DNA from: Oscillospiraceae bacterium
GTDB lineage: Bacteria > Bacillota > Clostridia > Oscillospirales > Ruminococcaceae
Direction: 5' to 3'
DNA: 62,291 bases
NCBI GenBank assembly: GCA_029067895.1
Contig: JAIEDQ010000060.1
Location: 1 to 62,291, forward strand
Positions 37,351-47,223 of this stretch are shown one piece after another (the first letter of the stretch is position 1; every line of letters starts with the position of its first letter). The notes under the pieces were generated by a model. That model was not told the origin of the DNA. It saw only the letters and a program-made list of their open reading frames with translations, and ran no database searches. Both the position numbers and the translations under genes were made by a program.

Positions 37351-39200
37351 CTTACAGCGTCGTCAAGACCCTTTCTTCTTTCAGCTTCGCCGAGAGAATA
37401 TGCCTTGCACTCGCCGGTGGGGTCGTACTCGTTGCACTTCTGGATCATTTCGGCAACTATCTTGTCGTACTCATCATCGGACTTAGCGTAGATCGCCTGC
37501 CATGAGTAAGTGGTTACGCACTTTGTTACCTGCTTCCAGATAACCTTCAGCTCGTCGGACTGAGGCGAAATGCTGAATGAAGTACCGAGCAGTACCTTAT
37601 AGTCGCGGTTGTTCATATACTCCTGAGCGTTGTAAGCGTTATTGAACTCTCTCCAGTCATTGAGAATGTCGTAGTTAAGGTTTGCGCGGCGGCTTATCCA
37701 GTTCTCGCAGTTGTAGGTGTCGTTGGCGGATTCGGGGTTCTTTGCGTCTCTTGTCCAGGTGTTGTTGTTCGCCTGGAAAGTACCCTCATTAAAGGAAGCT
37801 CCGCCCCATTCGCTGGGCATCATAGTACCCTTTCTGTCCTTATAGGCAAGCTCGCCAAGCTCGGTAAAGCAGGTGTTGCCATCGTCGTCGTAGTACCAGC
37901 ACACGTCCTTGGGTCCGTACCAGTATGTGAGGTATCCCTCGGGAGTTGCAAGGTAGTTGAGGATAGCCATGCAAAGCTCGGGATATTCAGTATTTGCTCC
38001 GATAGTCCAGATCCTGTTTCCGCCCAAAACGTTCATACCTGCGCAGATAGGAGTAGCGTCGTCCGGCATAAGGGGATACATACCTTTGCCTGATTCGAGG
38101 TGCTCCTCGCTGTTGTAAAGCTGAGAACCCGCATAGTCAAAGATAGAGAAGAATGTACCGCCTGCCTTTACCTTTTCGGACATCTCCGCATAGGTCTGGG
38201 TCATGGAGTCGGGGTCGATAAGTCCTGCCTGATAAAGCTTGTTGAAGAACTTAAGGCTTGTCAGATAGGGACTTCCATCATCAAGAGCATAGTAGTACTC
38301 GCCGTTGTCGGGGTTGTAGTGACCGAGACCCATGTCTCCCTCATAGCCCCAGTAGCAGGTAGCGAAGCTCTTTACGTACATTACCATATCGCCGTCCCAG
38401 TCGGGCCAGAGGGAAACCGCATATGTTTCGCCGCCTACCTCGTCGGTGGGACATATCTCTTTCATCTTGAGCATAAGGTCGAAGAATTCGTCGATATTTT
38501 TTACGGAAGGATATCCAAGCTCCTTGTAGAGATCCCAGCGAACGTCCATGGTATAGATGAACGCCTCGTGATCCTCAATACTGGAAGCAACATTGTGACC
38601 GAAACCGTGTACAATGTGTTTGCCGTCTACGGATTCGTTGAGGCTTGCGTTATTTTCAAGAGCCTGAGCCATATGCTCCTTTATGTAGCCGCCGTAATTG
38701 TCAAGCAGATCGTCGTCGTTCCAGTCATAGAGCATACCCTCTTTCACAGCGCGGGAATATTCGCTGCCTGCACCCAAAATAACGATATCGCCCAGGTTTC
38801 CGGACTCCATACGGGTATCGAACATACCGTCTTTATTATCGGGAATGATGTTAAGTTCAACATTGAACTTTCTCTTCATTACCTCGCCGAACCATCCTGC
38901 CTGAATTCCGTTGTAGTTTGCAAGCTGGCTGAAAACGTTCAGAGTGATGGTCTGGTCGCCGTAAAGCTCGGCAAACTCGGCTTTCAGGTCTCTGTCCTCC
39001 GCGGGAGCGGATGCTGCTCCGTCATCTGCGGAATCTCCTGCATCGGCAGCGTCTCCGCCGTCTGCGGAATCTCCGCCGCCGTTTGCAGCGGACGTTACCG
39101 CAACGTCTGTGGGAGCCTGGATCTCGGAATTTCCGCAGCCCGCAAGCGTGCCCATCAATGCGAGAGAGGTTACTCCCGCAAGAATTTTTTTGATTTTCAT
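37341..39200 (-). CDS. Extracellular solute-binding lipoprotein of sugar ABC transporter
   Basis: MGTLAGCGNSE lipobox, solute-binding-protein-like sequence, upstream permease pair. Confidence 0.88.
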   Translation of the reverse strand: MKIKKILAGVTSLALMGTLAGCGNSEIQAPTDVAVTSAANGGGDSADGGDAADAGDSADDGAASAPAEDRDLKAEFAELYGDQTITLNVFSQLANYNGIQAGWFGEVMKRKFNVELNIIPDNKDGMFDTRMESGNLGDIVILGAGSEYSRAVKEGMLYDWNDDDLLDNYGGYIKEHMAQALENNASLNESVDGKHIVHGFGHNVASSIEDHEAFIYTMDVRWDLYKELGYPSVKNIDEFFDLMLKMKEICPTDEVGGETYAVSLWPDWDGDMVMYVKSFATCYWGYEGDMGLGHYNPDNGEYYYALDDGSPYLTSLKFFNKLYQAGLIDPDSMTQTYAEMSEKVKAGGTFFSIFDYAGSQLYNSEEHLESGKGMYPLMPDDATPICAGMNVLGGNRIWTIGANTEYPELCMAILNYLATPEGYLTYWYGPKDVCWYYDDDGNTCFTELGELAYKDRKGTMMPSEWGGASFNEGTFQANNNTWTRDAKNPESANDTYNCENWISRRANLNYDILNDWREFNNAYNAQEYMNNRDYKVLLGTSFSISPQSDELKVIWKQVTKCVTTYSWQAIYAKSDDEYDKIVAEMIQKCNEYDPTGECKAYSLGEAERRKGLDDAVRNG

Positions 39201-39273
39201 ACAGTTCCTCCTAAAAATATTTTAAACATGACATACTGTTGTCTTGTTAAGCATGGTATAGTAAAAGCATGGA

Positions 39274-40242
39274 TCAGCCTTTGACCGCGCCAAGCATAAG
39301 ACCCTTTTCAAAGTATCTCTGCATAAAGGGATATACGCACAGAATAGGAATGATAGTAACCATGGAAATGGTGTACTGAATGATCTTGGTGTTCATCTGT
39401 CCTGCAATGGCGACGGTGTCGGAGCTGCTTATGCCGCTCTGCACCATAGCGCTGATGTTGGAGCTTTTTTGCAGATAGATATACAGTCTGTGCTGAAGCG
39501 TGAACAGCTCGGGACGGTTGGCGTTGAGGATAAGCGAATCCTGGAAAGAGTTCCAGTGACCCACCGCGCCGAATATGGCGATCGTGGCAAGGATAGGCTT
39601 GCTCAAAGGCCAGATGATCTTATGGAAGATCGTCCAGTAGCTTGCGCCGTCCATGTAGGCGCTCTCCTCGATCTCACCGGGGATAGACTCCACGTAGGTT
39701 TTCACCAGAATGATGTTGTAGGGCGAAACTATGCCGGGAATGATATACGCCGCAAAGGTGTCGGTAAGACCCAGCGTAGCCATGTTCAGGTACCAAGGGA
39801 TAAGTCCCGCGTTAAAGTACATGGTGATTACCAGAAAACGGTACCAGAACTGTCTGTGCCACATTTCCTTTTTGGTAACCAGATATCCCGCAAGCGCGGA
39901 AACGAAAACCATCAGTGCAGTACCGAGAACAGTTCTGATGAAAGTTATCAGTACGGAATTCCACAGGTCGTTTACCTTGCCCATCTGGATATAGTTGGAA
40001 ATTGTCAGTCCCTTTGGAACAAGCGTTATCGCGCCCTTAGTGACAAGCTCGTTGTCCGAGATGGTGTTGATAAACAGATAGTAGAACGGGAAAACACAGC
40101 TCAGTGTAAAAACAATAAAGAAAGCGTAGTTGATGATGTTGAACACGACGTCGCCGGGAGTCAGCTTTATATGGGTGGTATGCTCCTTGAAGTATTTTTC
40201 CTCCTGACGCTTCTGCTTTTTAGTAAGCTTTATATCACTCAT
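39274..40242 (-). CDS. Carbohydrate ABC transporter permease (LplC/YtcP type)
   Basis: FPFYYLFINTISDNELVTKGAITLVPKGLTISNY; EESAYMDGASYWTIFHKIIWPLSKPILATIAIF (EAA loop). Confidence 0.92.
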   Translation of the reverse strand: MSDIKLTKKQKRQEEKYFKEHTTHIKLTPGDVVFNIINYAFFIVFTLSCVFPFYYLFINTISDNELVTKGAITLVPKGLTISNYIQMGKVNDLWNSVLITFIRTVLGTALMVFVSALAGYLVTKKEMWHRQFWYRFLVITMYFNAGLIPWYLNMATLGLTDTFAAYIIPGIVSPYNIILVKTYVESIPGEIEESAYMDGASYWTIFHKIIWPLSKPILATIAIFGAVGHWNSFQDSLILNANRPELFTLQHRLYIYLQKSSNISAMVQSGISSSDTVAIAGQMNTKIIQYTISMVTIIPILCVYPFMQRYFEKGLMLGAVKG

Positions 40243-40254
40243 TCCGCCGCCTCC

Positions 40255-41811
40255 TTAAACAATACTTTCGCCGCGTACCGCCTTGGAAACTCCGTTTGCG
40301 GCAAACAGCAGGATTACGCTGACGATAGACTTGACCATACCTACCACGGTAGACAGCGGGATAAGTCCCGAACCGATACCTAAATTATAAACGTATAGGT
40401 CGAGAACCTGTATCTGCTCGCGGTTTACCGCATTGGAGAATACCAGGTACTGATCCATACCGTTTGAAAGGATATTTGCAATGGACATCAGCAGCAGTAC
40501 GCAGTAGGTGGGGATAAGCTCGGGAACGGTGATATACCACATTCTGGCAAATCTGCCCGCTCCGTCAACGGTAGCAGCCTCGAAAAGACCCTGATCGATA
40601 CCCGAAATGGCGGCTATGTAAATGATAGCGCTCCAGCCCACGCCTTTCCACAGACCCCATGCAAGCATTTTCAGCCACATATGATCTTTTTCCATGAGGT
40701 AGTTTGTGATAACCTTAGCCTCATCGGGGTGCAGGCTGTTGAGCATGGTATTGATAAATCCGTCGGTTGAGAAGATAGCCAGCGCAAGGGCGTAAACCAG
40801 TACCCAGCTTATAAAGTTAGGTATGGTGGTAAAGGTCTGAACGATACGTCTGAAATGGGTGTTCTTGATCTCCGAGAGGAAGATGGCGAAAGCCATAGGC
40901 ACCCAGCTTGTCAGTATACCGAGACCGCTCATTGCAAGTGTGTTTTTAAGCACATTCATGATGTCCTTTTTGGTGGCGGCTGTCTTGAATATTTCGGTAA
41001 ACCACTTGAAGCCCACGAATTTGTCCATGGACAGTGTTTCGCCCGACTTATAGTCAAAGAACGCGTATCTCCAGCCGTACAGGGGAAGATAGCTGAATAC
41101 GAACGCCAGCGCGATTATCGGGAGCATCATGAGGAACAGTCTGAACCTTGGTTCCATATCCAGACCCTCGCCCGCCTCGGCTTTCGGCACAAGGAAAAAG
41201 TTTATCAGGGATACCGCGATATAGATTATTCCGATAGCCAAATACACGTACATGATGTTCGGACGTATGAGCTTCATATCATCAAACTTGCCCGATGCGT
41301 AGGAATTATTGATAAGACCGTTCAGGATAGGATTTATCCTCAGCACGCCCACAAGCTCAACGGCTCCCGCCGCAAGCGTAAAGAAGCAGCCGATCTTTTT
41401 CATGTTCCTGTTGCCCAGCGACATACAGCCGCCCACTATCGCTATAACTGCGGCAACGATTATAAGCGCGGCACAGAAGCTCAGACTTTTGAAAGCGGGT
41501 TCAAGCCAGTCCTGTCTTCTGAGCACCGCCTTGAAGGTGCTGAGCATTGATTTATAGGAAATAGCACAGGTGAAAAGGGACATATTTCCGTTAATATTTT
41601 GGCTTATTCTTACAGCGTTAAAGGTAGGAAAAAACAGCGCGAAAACATTGACGACCACAGCGCAGCGCATGATCATGTACAGTACGTCGGCGATCTTTTC
41701 GGTCATCGTTTTCGGCTCGTAATAGTTTTTGTCTTTTCTTGTAAGCTTGTCGGACTTTTTTGAAAGAGTAACCGCGGAGCTGCTTGCCATTTTGTTAATC
41801 AATCCTTTCAT
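40255..41811 (-). CDS. Sugar ABC transporter permease (LplB type) with N-terminal extension
   Basis: MLPIIALAFVFSYLPLYGWRYAFFDYKSG; FEAATVDGAGRFARMWYITVPELIPTYCVLLL; about 220 aa extra N-terminal region with TM segments. Confidence 0.9.
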   Translation of the reverse strand: MKGLINKMASSSAVTLSKKSDKLTRKDKNYYEPKTMTEKIADVLYMIMRCAVVVNVFALFFPTFNAVRISQNINGNMSLFTCAISYKSMLSTFKAVLRRQDWLEPAFKSLSFCAALIIVAAVIAIVGGCMSLGNRNMKKIGCFFTLAAGAVELVGVLRINPILNGLINNSYASGKFDDMKLIRPNIMYVYLAIGIIYIAVSLINFFLVPKAEAGEGLDMEPRFRLFLMMLPIIALAFVFSYLPLYGWRYAFFDYKSGETLSMDKFVGFKWFTEIFKTAATKKDIMNVLKNTLAMSGLGILTSWVPMAFAIFLSEIKNTHFRRIVQTFTTIPNFISWVLVYALALAIFSTDGFINTMLNSLHPDEAKVITNYLMEKDHMWLKMLAWGLWKGVGWSAIIYIAAISGIDQGLFEAATVDGAGRFARMWYITVPELIPTYCVLLLMSIANILSNGMDQYLVFSNAVNREQIQVLDLYVYNLGIGSGLIPLSTVVGMVKSIVSVILLFAANGVSKAVRGESIV

Positions 41812-41933
41812 AGATGAATTTTACGGCAGGGATATTCCGCCGGAATAAAAAGTATCGGACTGCCGCAAACCATGTTTTTACGGCAGCGACAGCCCGAAAG
41901 CATTAAGTCAATTCATGTGTGAAAGTTCCGAGA

Positions 41934-42656
41934 TTACTTTCTCTTCTTGGAAACAACAGCAGCAGCGCCTGCAACAGCCATTACGGAAGCCATAGCTGCA
42001 ACGGGGAGGTTGCCTGTGGAAGCGGAAGTTGTGGGAGTTGTATCAGCAGCGGGAGCAGCGTCTTCGGTAGCTGCGGGAGCAGCAGCCTCAGCGGAGCCCA
42101 TGCCGGAAACTGTGAATTCCATCTCTACGGAGTCAGTAGGCATCATATAAGCGAAGAGACCGTCCTCCTTGCCGAGGTCGTCGTTCCAGATATTGCGAGC
42201 CTGTACTTGGATATATGCTCCGGTATCCTCGGGAATATAAGCCTCGTCAAAGGTGTACTTTTTCTGACCGTCGATAATAACATTAACGTTAGTAATAGAT
42301 ACGCCTGCGTCAACAGGAATGTCCGTAGATACGAACAGAAGGCTGAAAAGCTCTTCGTCGCTGAGGTCTGCGCCTGTAAGGGAAACCTTGTAGGTTCCGT
42401 CGCCTGTGATCTCAACATCTGTGAAAGTACCGTCGATATCTGCGGGTGCGCCGTCCTTGCTGAGCTTGTTAAAAGAATCATAAGTTTCTTTTCCGAAGCT
42501 TCCGTCATCCCAAGCATTTCTGAAGATCCAGCTCGGATTTGTCTGAACGCCCAGGTAAGCGTGGTAGGTGTCAGCCGCGGAAACGGGCATTGAAACAAAT
42601 GTGGAAACAGCCATAGCTGCTGCGGCGATCACGCCGAAAATTCTTGATTTCTTCAT
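41934..42656 (-). CDS. Secreted/surface protein with C-terminal TM anchor
   Basis: Signal peptide MKKSRIFGVIAAAAMAVSTFVSMPVSA; C-terminal LPVAAMASVMAVAGAAAVVSKKRK. Confidence 0.75.
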   Translation of the reverse strand: MKKSRIFGVIAAAAMAVSTFVSMPVSAADTYHAYLGVQTNPSWIFRNAWDDGSFGKETYDSFNKLSKDGAPADIDGTFTDVEITGDGTYKVSLTGADLSDEELFSLLFVSTDIPVDAGVSITNVNVIIDGQKKYTFDEAYIPEDTGAYIQVQARNIWNDDLGKEDGLFAYMMPTDSVEMEFTVSGMGSAEAAAPAATEDAAPAADTTPTTSASTGNLPVAAMASVMAVAGAAAVVSKKRK

Positions 42657-42915
42657 AATTATCATTCTCCTTTTTATCAGGTATGCAATGTAAATGATTA
42701 CATTTACATATACACCCTCTATTATTAACAATTTTAATACAAATCTTACACGGTGTCAATTAACATTTTCACCAAATACTCACATCTCTTTATGGAAATT
42801 CACACAAAAATTACCTAATCCCACATGAAATAATTTTGCCTTTACAACATAAAAATACCCAAAAACCGCGTAACATCACAATTTTACGAAAAAGAAAAAA
42901 TTTCCTTGTTTCATA

Positions 42916-42944
42916 TTGAAATGAGGTTTTTTTTGTGGTATAAT
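42916..42944 (+). promoter_or_regulatory. Sigma-A-type promoter for obg
   Basis: TTGAAA, 17 nt, TATAAT. Confidence 0.7.
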
Positions 42945-42988
42945 AGTATGGATAATTTCATTCCGTGAAACGTGAAAGAGGTAAAGCC

Positions 42989-44269
42989 ATGTTTGTTGAT
43001 AAGGCTAAAATAAAGATAAAGGCGGGAGACGGCGGCGACGGCGCGGTCTCTTTTCACCGTGAGAAATACGTGGCGGCGGGCGGTCCCGACGGCGGCGACG
43101 GCGGCAAGGGCGGCGATATCGTTTTTCTTGTGGACGACAACTTCTCCACGCTGGAGGACTTCCGCTACAAAAGAAAATACGTCGCCGAGCGCGGCGGAAA
43201 CGGCTCTTCGGGCAACAAAACGGGAAAAAACGCTCCCGACCTTATTATAAAAGTACCCCGCGGAACTCTTATCCGCGAGCTGCCATCCGAAAGGATAATG
43301 GCGGATATGTCGGGCAGCGAGCCGAAAATCCTTGCAAAGGGCGGCAAGGGCGGCAAGGGAAACGCACGGTTTGCAACTCCCACAAGGCAGATACCTAAAT
43401 TTGCCAAGCCCGGATTTTTGGGCGAGGAATACGAGGTCTCACTTGAACTGAAGCTTATTGCGGACGTGGGATTGGTAGGCTTTCCCAATGTAGGCAAATC
43501 CACTCTGATATCGGTGGTATCGGCGGCAAAGCCCAAGATCGCAAACTATCACTTCACCACGCTTACTCCCGTGCTGGGAGTTGTCAAGGTCAACGAGGAG
43601 AAATCCTTTGTTATGGCGGATATTCCCGGTCTTATCGAGGGCGCGGGAGACGGTGTGGGTCTTGGACACGAGTTCCTGCGGCACGTTGAAAGGTGCAGGC
43701 TGATAGTACACGTTGTTGACGTTTCCGGAGTTGAGGGACGCGATCCGAAAGAAGATTTCGAGATAATCAACCGCGAACTGAAAAAGTTCAGCGCCGACCT
43801 TGCCGACAGACCTCAGATCGTTGCCGCAAACAAATGCGACATGGCTTCTCCCGAACAGATAAAGGATTTCAGAAAATATGTGGAAAATCTCGGCTACGAC
43901 TTTTACGAAATATCAGCCGCAACAACTCAGGGTACAAAGCATCTTGTGAACGTTATCGCCGCGGAGCTTGACGCGCTCCCGCCGATAAAGGAGTACGAAG
44001 CCGAGCCGCTTACGCCCAAGCAGCTTGACGAGCGTGCGGGCATAGGCGAGAAATTCGAGATAACACGCGAGGACGACGGCGTTTACTACGTTGAAGCTCC
44101 ATGGCTGGAAAACATCATGCGCACCGTAGATATGGAGGACTACTCCTCATTGCAGTATTTCCAGAGAGTACTCCGTTCAAGCGGCATAATCGACAGGCTT
44201 GAAAAAATGGGTATCGACGAGGGCGACACGGTAAATATTTTCGGCTTCGAGTTTGACTTCTTATTTTAA
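42989..44269 (+). CDS. obg: GTPase Obg
   Basis: MFVDKAKIKIKAGDGGDGAVSFHREKYVAAGGPDGGDGGKGGDI; GFPNVGKSTLIS; DIPGLIEGAGDGVGLGHEFLRH; C-terminal OCT domain. Confidence 0.97.
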   Translation: MFVDKAKIKIKAGDGGDGAVSFHREKYVAAGGPDGGDGGKGGDIVFLVDDNFSTLEDFRYKRKYVAERGGNGSSGNKTGKNAPDLIIKVPRGTLIRELPSERIMADMSGSEPKILAKGGKGGKGNARFATPTRQIPKFAKPGFLGEEYEVSLELKLIADVGLVGFPNVGKSTLISVVSAAKPKIANYHFTTLTPVLGVVKVNEEKSFVMADIPGLIEGAGDGVGLGHEFLRHVERCRLIVHVVDVSGVEGRDPKEDFEIINRELKKFSADLADRPQIVAANKCDMASPEQIKDFRKYVENLGYDFYEISAATTQGTKHLVNVIAAELDALPPIKEYEAEPLTPKQLDERAGIGEKFEITREDDGVYYVEAPWLENIMRTVDMEDYSSLQYFQRVLRSSGIIDRLEKMGIDEGDTVNIFGFEFDFLF

Positions 44270-44290
44270 TGTACCTGAGGAGAAATTTGT

Positions 44291-45493
44291 ATGGGACTTA
44301 ATGACAAGCTTAAGAAAAAGAACACGTCAACGCTTTGTGAGGATATTAAGGCAAACTGCGAATGGGTAGTTACGGCTCTTAATTCGTCGGGCTATAAGGC
44401 GGACTATACACTTGAAAGCATGAAAGAAATTGACCGTTTTATTGACGAGCAGAGCGGAGAAAACGGCATAATTTCACGTAACAGAGGGGTAATTATTTTT
44501 TCATTGGGCTGCTACGTGGGTGAAACCGTTATCCGTCTTTGCGGCGGAAAGTGGCATACCGACGATAACGACCCGCAGGGCGAAATAAACGCTTCTGTCG
44601 AGCTTGATAACGGTACGGTCATTTTTCCTATGCAAAGGGTCATAAAAAGATACCAGAACGGCAGCGAGGACGGCATATACGCGTATGTTTACGCGCTTGC
44701 GCCGGATAAAACCGAAAATAAAACCGCAGCGCCTTCCGAGATTATCCATACAGCCTGTGAAATGATTGTTTCGATACTTGACTCGTCAGGCTACAAGATG
44801 GACTATTCCCTTGAAAGCATGAAAGAAATCGACCGTTTCTTTGACGAGCCAAGCGAAGAAAACGGCAAGTATATGAGCCAAATTCTGGTTTCTCTTTCCT
44901 GCTACGTGGGTGAAACCGTTAGCCGTCTTTACGGCGGAAAATGGAACATCGATGATAGCGACCCGAATGGCTATGTAAGCGCGACGGTTACGCTTGATAA
45001 CGGTACGGTCGTTTTTCCGATGCAGATAGTCTTAAACAGATTCCAGAACGGCAGCGGGAACAGCATATATGATCATGTCTGTGCGCTTTCGCAGGATAAA
45101 ACAGAAATTACAGCCCTGACGCCTTATAAGGATATTCACAAGGCGGCATTACTGGCGTTTGAAAGGTCGGGCTACAAGGTTGACCATTCCATTGAAAGTC
45201 TGAAAGAAATGGATCGGTTTATTGAAGAGCAAAGCGGAAGAGACGGCATGATCTCGCTTAACAGCGGTGCGATCCTGTTTTCTGTGGGCTGCTATATCGG
45301 CGCAGTTGTTACCCGACTTTACGGCGGTGAGTGGATCACTGACGATAACGACACGCTGAATGAAATGATCAGGCTTGATAACGGTACGGAAATTTTCTTA
45401 ATGCAGATAGTCTTAAACAGATACCGGAACGGCAGCGAGGACAGCATATATGATAAGGTTTGTGAGCTTTTACCCGATAAAACAAAATTGTAA
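44291..45493 (+). CDS. Hypothetical protein built of three tandem copies of a ~130 aa domain
   Basis: Three occurrences of SSGYKxDYxLESMKEIDRF...GCYVGETVxRLxGGKW..DDNDP...LDNGTxxFPMQxVxxRxQNGSEDxIYxxVxxLxPDKT. Confidence 0.8.
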   Translation: MGLNDKLKKKNTSTLCEDIKANCEWVVTALNSSGYKADYTLESMKEIDRFIDEQSGENGIISRNRGVIIFSLGCYVGETVIRLCGGKWHTDDNDPQGEINASVELDNGTVIFPMQRVIKRYQNGSEDGIYAYVYALAPDKTENKTAAPSEIIHTACEMIVSILDSSGYKMDYSLESMKEIDRFFDEPSEENGKYMSQILVSLSCYVGETVSRLYGGKWNIDDSDPNGYVSATVTLDNGTVVFPMQIVLNRFQNGSGNSIYDHVCALSQDKTEITALTPYKDIHKAALLAFERSGYKVDHSIESLKEMDRFIEEQSGRDGMISLNSGAILFSVGCYIGAVVTRLYGGEWITDDNDTLNEMIRLDNGTEIFLMQIVLNRYRNGSEDSIYDKVCELLPDKTKL

Positions 45494-45522
45494 AAATAAC
45501 CTATCTAAGGGGGCGTAAAAAC

Positions 45523-46065
45523 ATGGAACTTTGGGACGTTTACGACGAAAACCGCATTAAGACGGGACGCACTCTTGAGCGTGGAAAGCCTGAAGAAGTA
45601 CAAAAGGGCGAATACCGCATGGTCGTACACGTATGCATTTTCAACAGCAAGGGGGAAATGCTTATACAGCAGCGGCAGCCGTTCAAGCGCAGCTGGAGCG
45701 GCAAGTGGGACTTGACGGTCGGCGGCAGCGCGGTCAGCGGAGATACCAGCGTTTCCGCGGCTGTAAGGGAGACCTCTGAGGAAGTGGGCATACAGCTTGC
45801 TCCCGACGAGCTGCGGCGTGTGCTGACGATACAGACGGAACGCGTTTTCGACGATATTTACGTTGTACAAAAGGACGTGGACGAGACCGCTCTGAAATTG
45901 CAGTACGAAGAAGTCGCACAGGTGAAGTGGGCTTCCGCAGACGAGATAAAGGCTATGATTCGCGAAAAGGTATTTATCCCTTATCACGAGTCGCTTATAG
46001 ACTTGATTTTCTTTATTAGGAATCACGACGGCACGAGGACTGAACAGGACAAAACAGAGATATAA
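45523..46065 (+). CDS. NUDIX hydrolase (Idi-like subclass)
   Basis: MELWDVYDENRIKTGRTLERG; GGSAVSGDTSVSAAVRETSEEVGIQL Nudix box. Confidence 0.9.
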   Translation: MELWDVYDENRIKTGRTLERGKPEEVQKGEYRMVVHVCIFNSKGEMLIQQRQPFKRSWSGKWDLTVGGSAVSGDTSVSAAVRETSEEVGIQLAPDELRRVLTIQTERVFDDIYVVQKDVDETALKLQYEEVAQVKWASADEIKAMIREKVFIPYHESLIDLIFFIRNHDGTRTEQDKTEI

Positions 46066-46080
46066 GGTCTTCTGAAAGGA

Positions 46081-46476
46081 ATGGTCACAATAGATAAACA
46101 CGACGTAAACCAATACAGTCCGTTGACCCTTGCTTTTCTTGGGGACGCGGTCTACGAACGGCTTGTGCGTGAGCGGCTTGTGCTTACCGCAAATATGCCC
46201 GTCAAGAAGCTTCATTCCGAGGCGGTGGAGCGCGTCCGCGCGGCGTATCAGTCGCGGGCTGTGGACGTGATAATGCCGCTTCTCACCGAGGAGGAGGGAA
46301 CCGTTCTGAAACGGGGACGCAACGCGGTGGGCAACACCGTTCCGAAAAGCTCCAATCCCGTGGAGTACAGGCGTGCCACCGCTCTGGAGACCCTGTTCGG
46401 ATATTTGCAGCTTACGGAAAATTTTGAAAGAATGGTTGAATTATTCGATATAATATGGTATAATACGGAGTTGTGA
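46081..46476 (+). CDS. mrnC: Mini-ribonuclease III
   Basis: YSPLTLAFLGDAVYERLVRERLV; KRGRNA; YRRATALETLFGYLQL. Confidence 0.92.
   Translation: MVTIDKHDVNQYSPLTLAFLGDAVYERLVRERLVLTANMPVKKLHSEAVERVRAAYQSRAVDVIMPLLTEEEGTVLKRGRNAVGNTVPKSSNPVEYRRATALETLFGYLQLTENFERMVELFDIIWYNTEL
46436..46464 (+). promoter_or_regulatory. Promoter within 3' end of mrnC
   Basis: TTGAAT, 17 nt, TATAAT. Confidence 0.55.
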
Positions 46477-46507
46477 CCTTACTGCTCTGACGAAAGGACG
46501 GTTCTGC

Positions 46508-47170
46508 GTGAATTACGAGGGAGTTAACATGATAACCTGCGGCTTCGGGAACTGCTATGTTGTCCGCGGCAAGCGCGGGGATATCCTCATAGACACCTGC
46601 ACAAAGGAATACCGCAATGAGATCGAGACTTGGCTTCATAACTACGATATAAAGATGATCGTCCTTACCCACGGACACAACGACCATATCGGCAACGCGG
46701 CGTACTTCTCCAAGCTTTACGGCGCGGACATTGCCATGTGCGTTTACGACATGAAGCTTGCCCGCGACAACAGTTTACATAAGCTTTACAGCATAGGTGC
46801 GGTGGGAAAAATCCTTGCGGCGGCTTCTACGAAAACAATGAGGAAGTCCCGTGCGGAAAGCTTTGGGATAGACATTTTTCTTGACGACGGAATGACGCTG
46901 GGCGAAGACTTCGGCGCGGACTGCATTGCGGTAAAGCTTGACGGTCACACGAAAGGCTCTTTCGGGGTACTCTGCGGCGGCGACCTCTATGTGGGAGACG
47001 CGGCTATGAACTTTATCAGACCGTCTTTTCCGCTGATATGCGAAAGTCCCAAGGCGGCAAGAGCGTCGCTGAACAGGATACGAGAGCTTAAACCGAAAAG
47101 GATATTTTTCGGTCACGGAAAGCCGATCGAGTCGGGTACGGAGGAGTACCGCAAAATGTTTATCGGGTAG
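46508..47170 (+). CDS. MBL-fold metallo-hydrolase
   Basis: VLTHGHNDHIGNAAYF; VGDAAMNFIRPSFPLI; start GTG 46508 or ATG 46529. Confidence 0.85.
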   Translation: MNYEGVNMITCGFGNCYVVRGKRGDILIDTCTKEYRNEIETWLHNYDIKMIVLTHGHNDHIGNAAYFSKLYGADIAMCVYDMKLARDNSLHKLYSIGAVGKILAAASTKTMRKSRAESFGIDIFLDDGMTLGEDFGADCIAVKLDGHTKGSFGVLCGGDLYVGDAAMNFIRPSFPLICESPKAARASLNRIRELKPKRIFFGHGKPIESGTEEYRKMFIG

Positions 47171-47223
47171 TCAAAGGACTGCTTTCATATATCTACACAA
47201 ATATAGTTAAGGAGAGAATTTTT

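Noticed and set aside
38100-39284. 394 aa plus-strand ORF
   Set aside because: Antisense to the solute-binding lipoprotein gene
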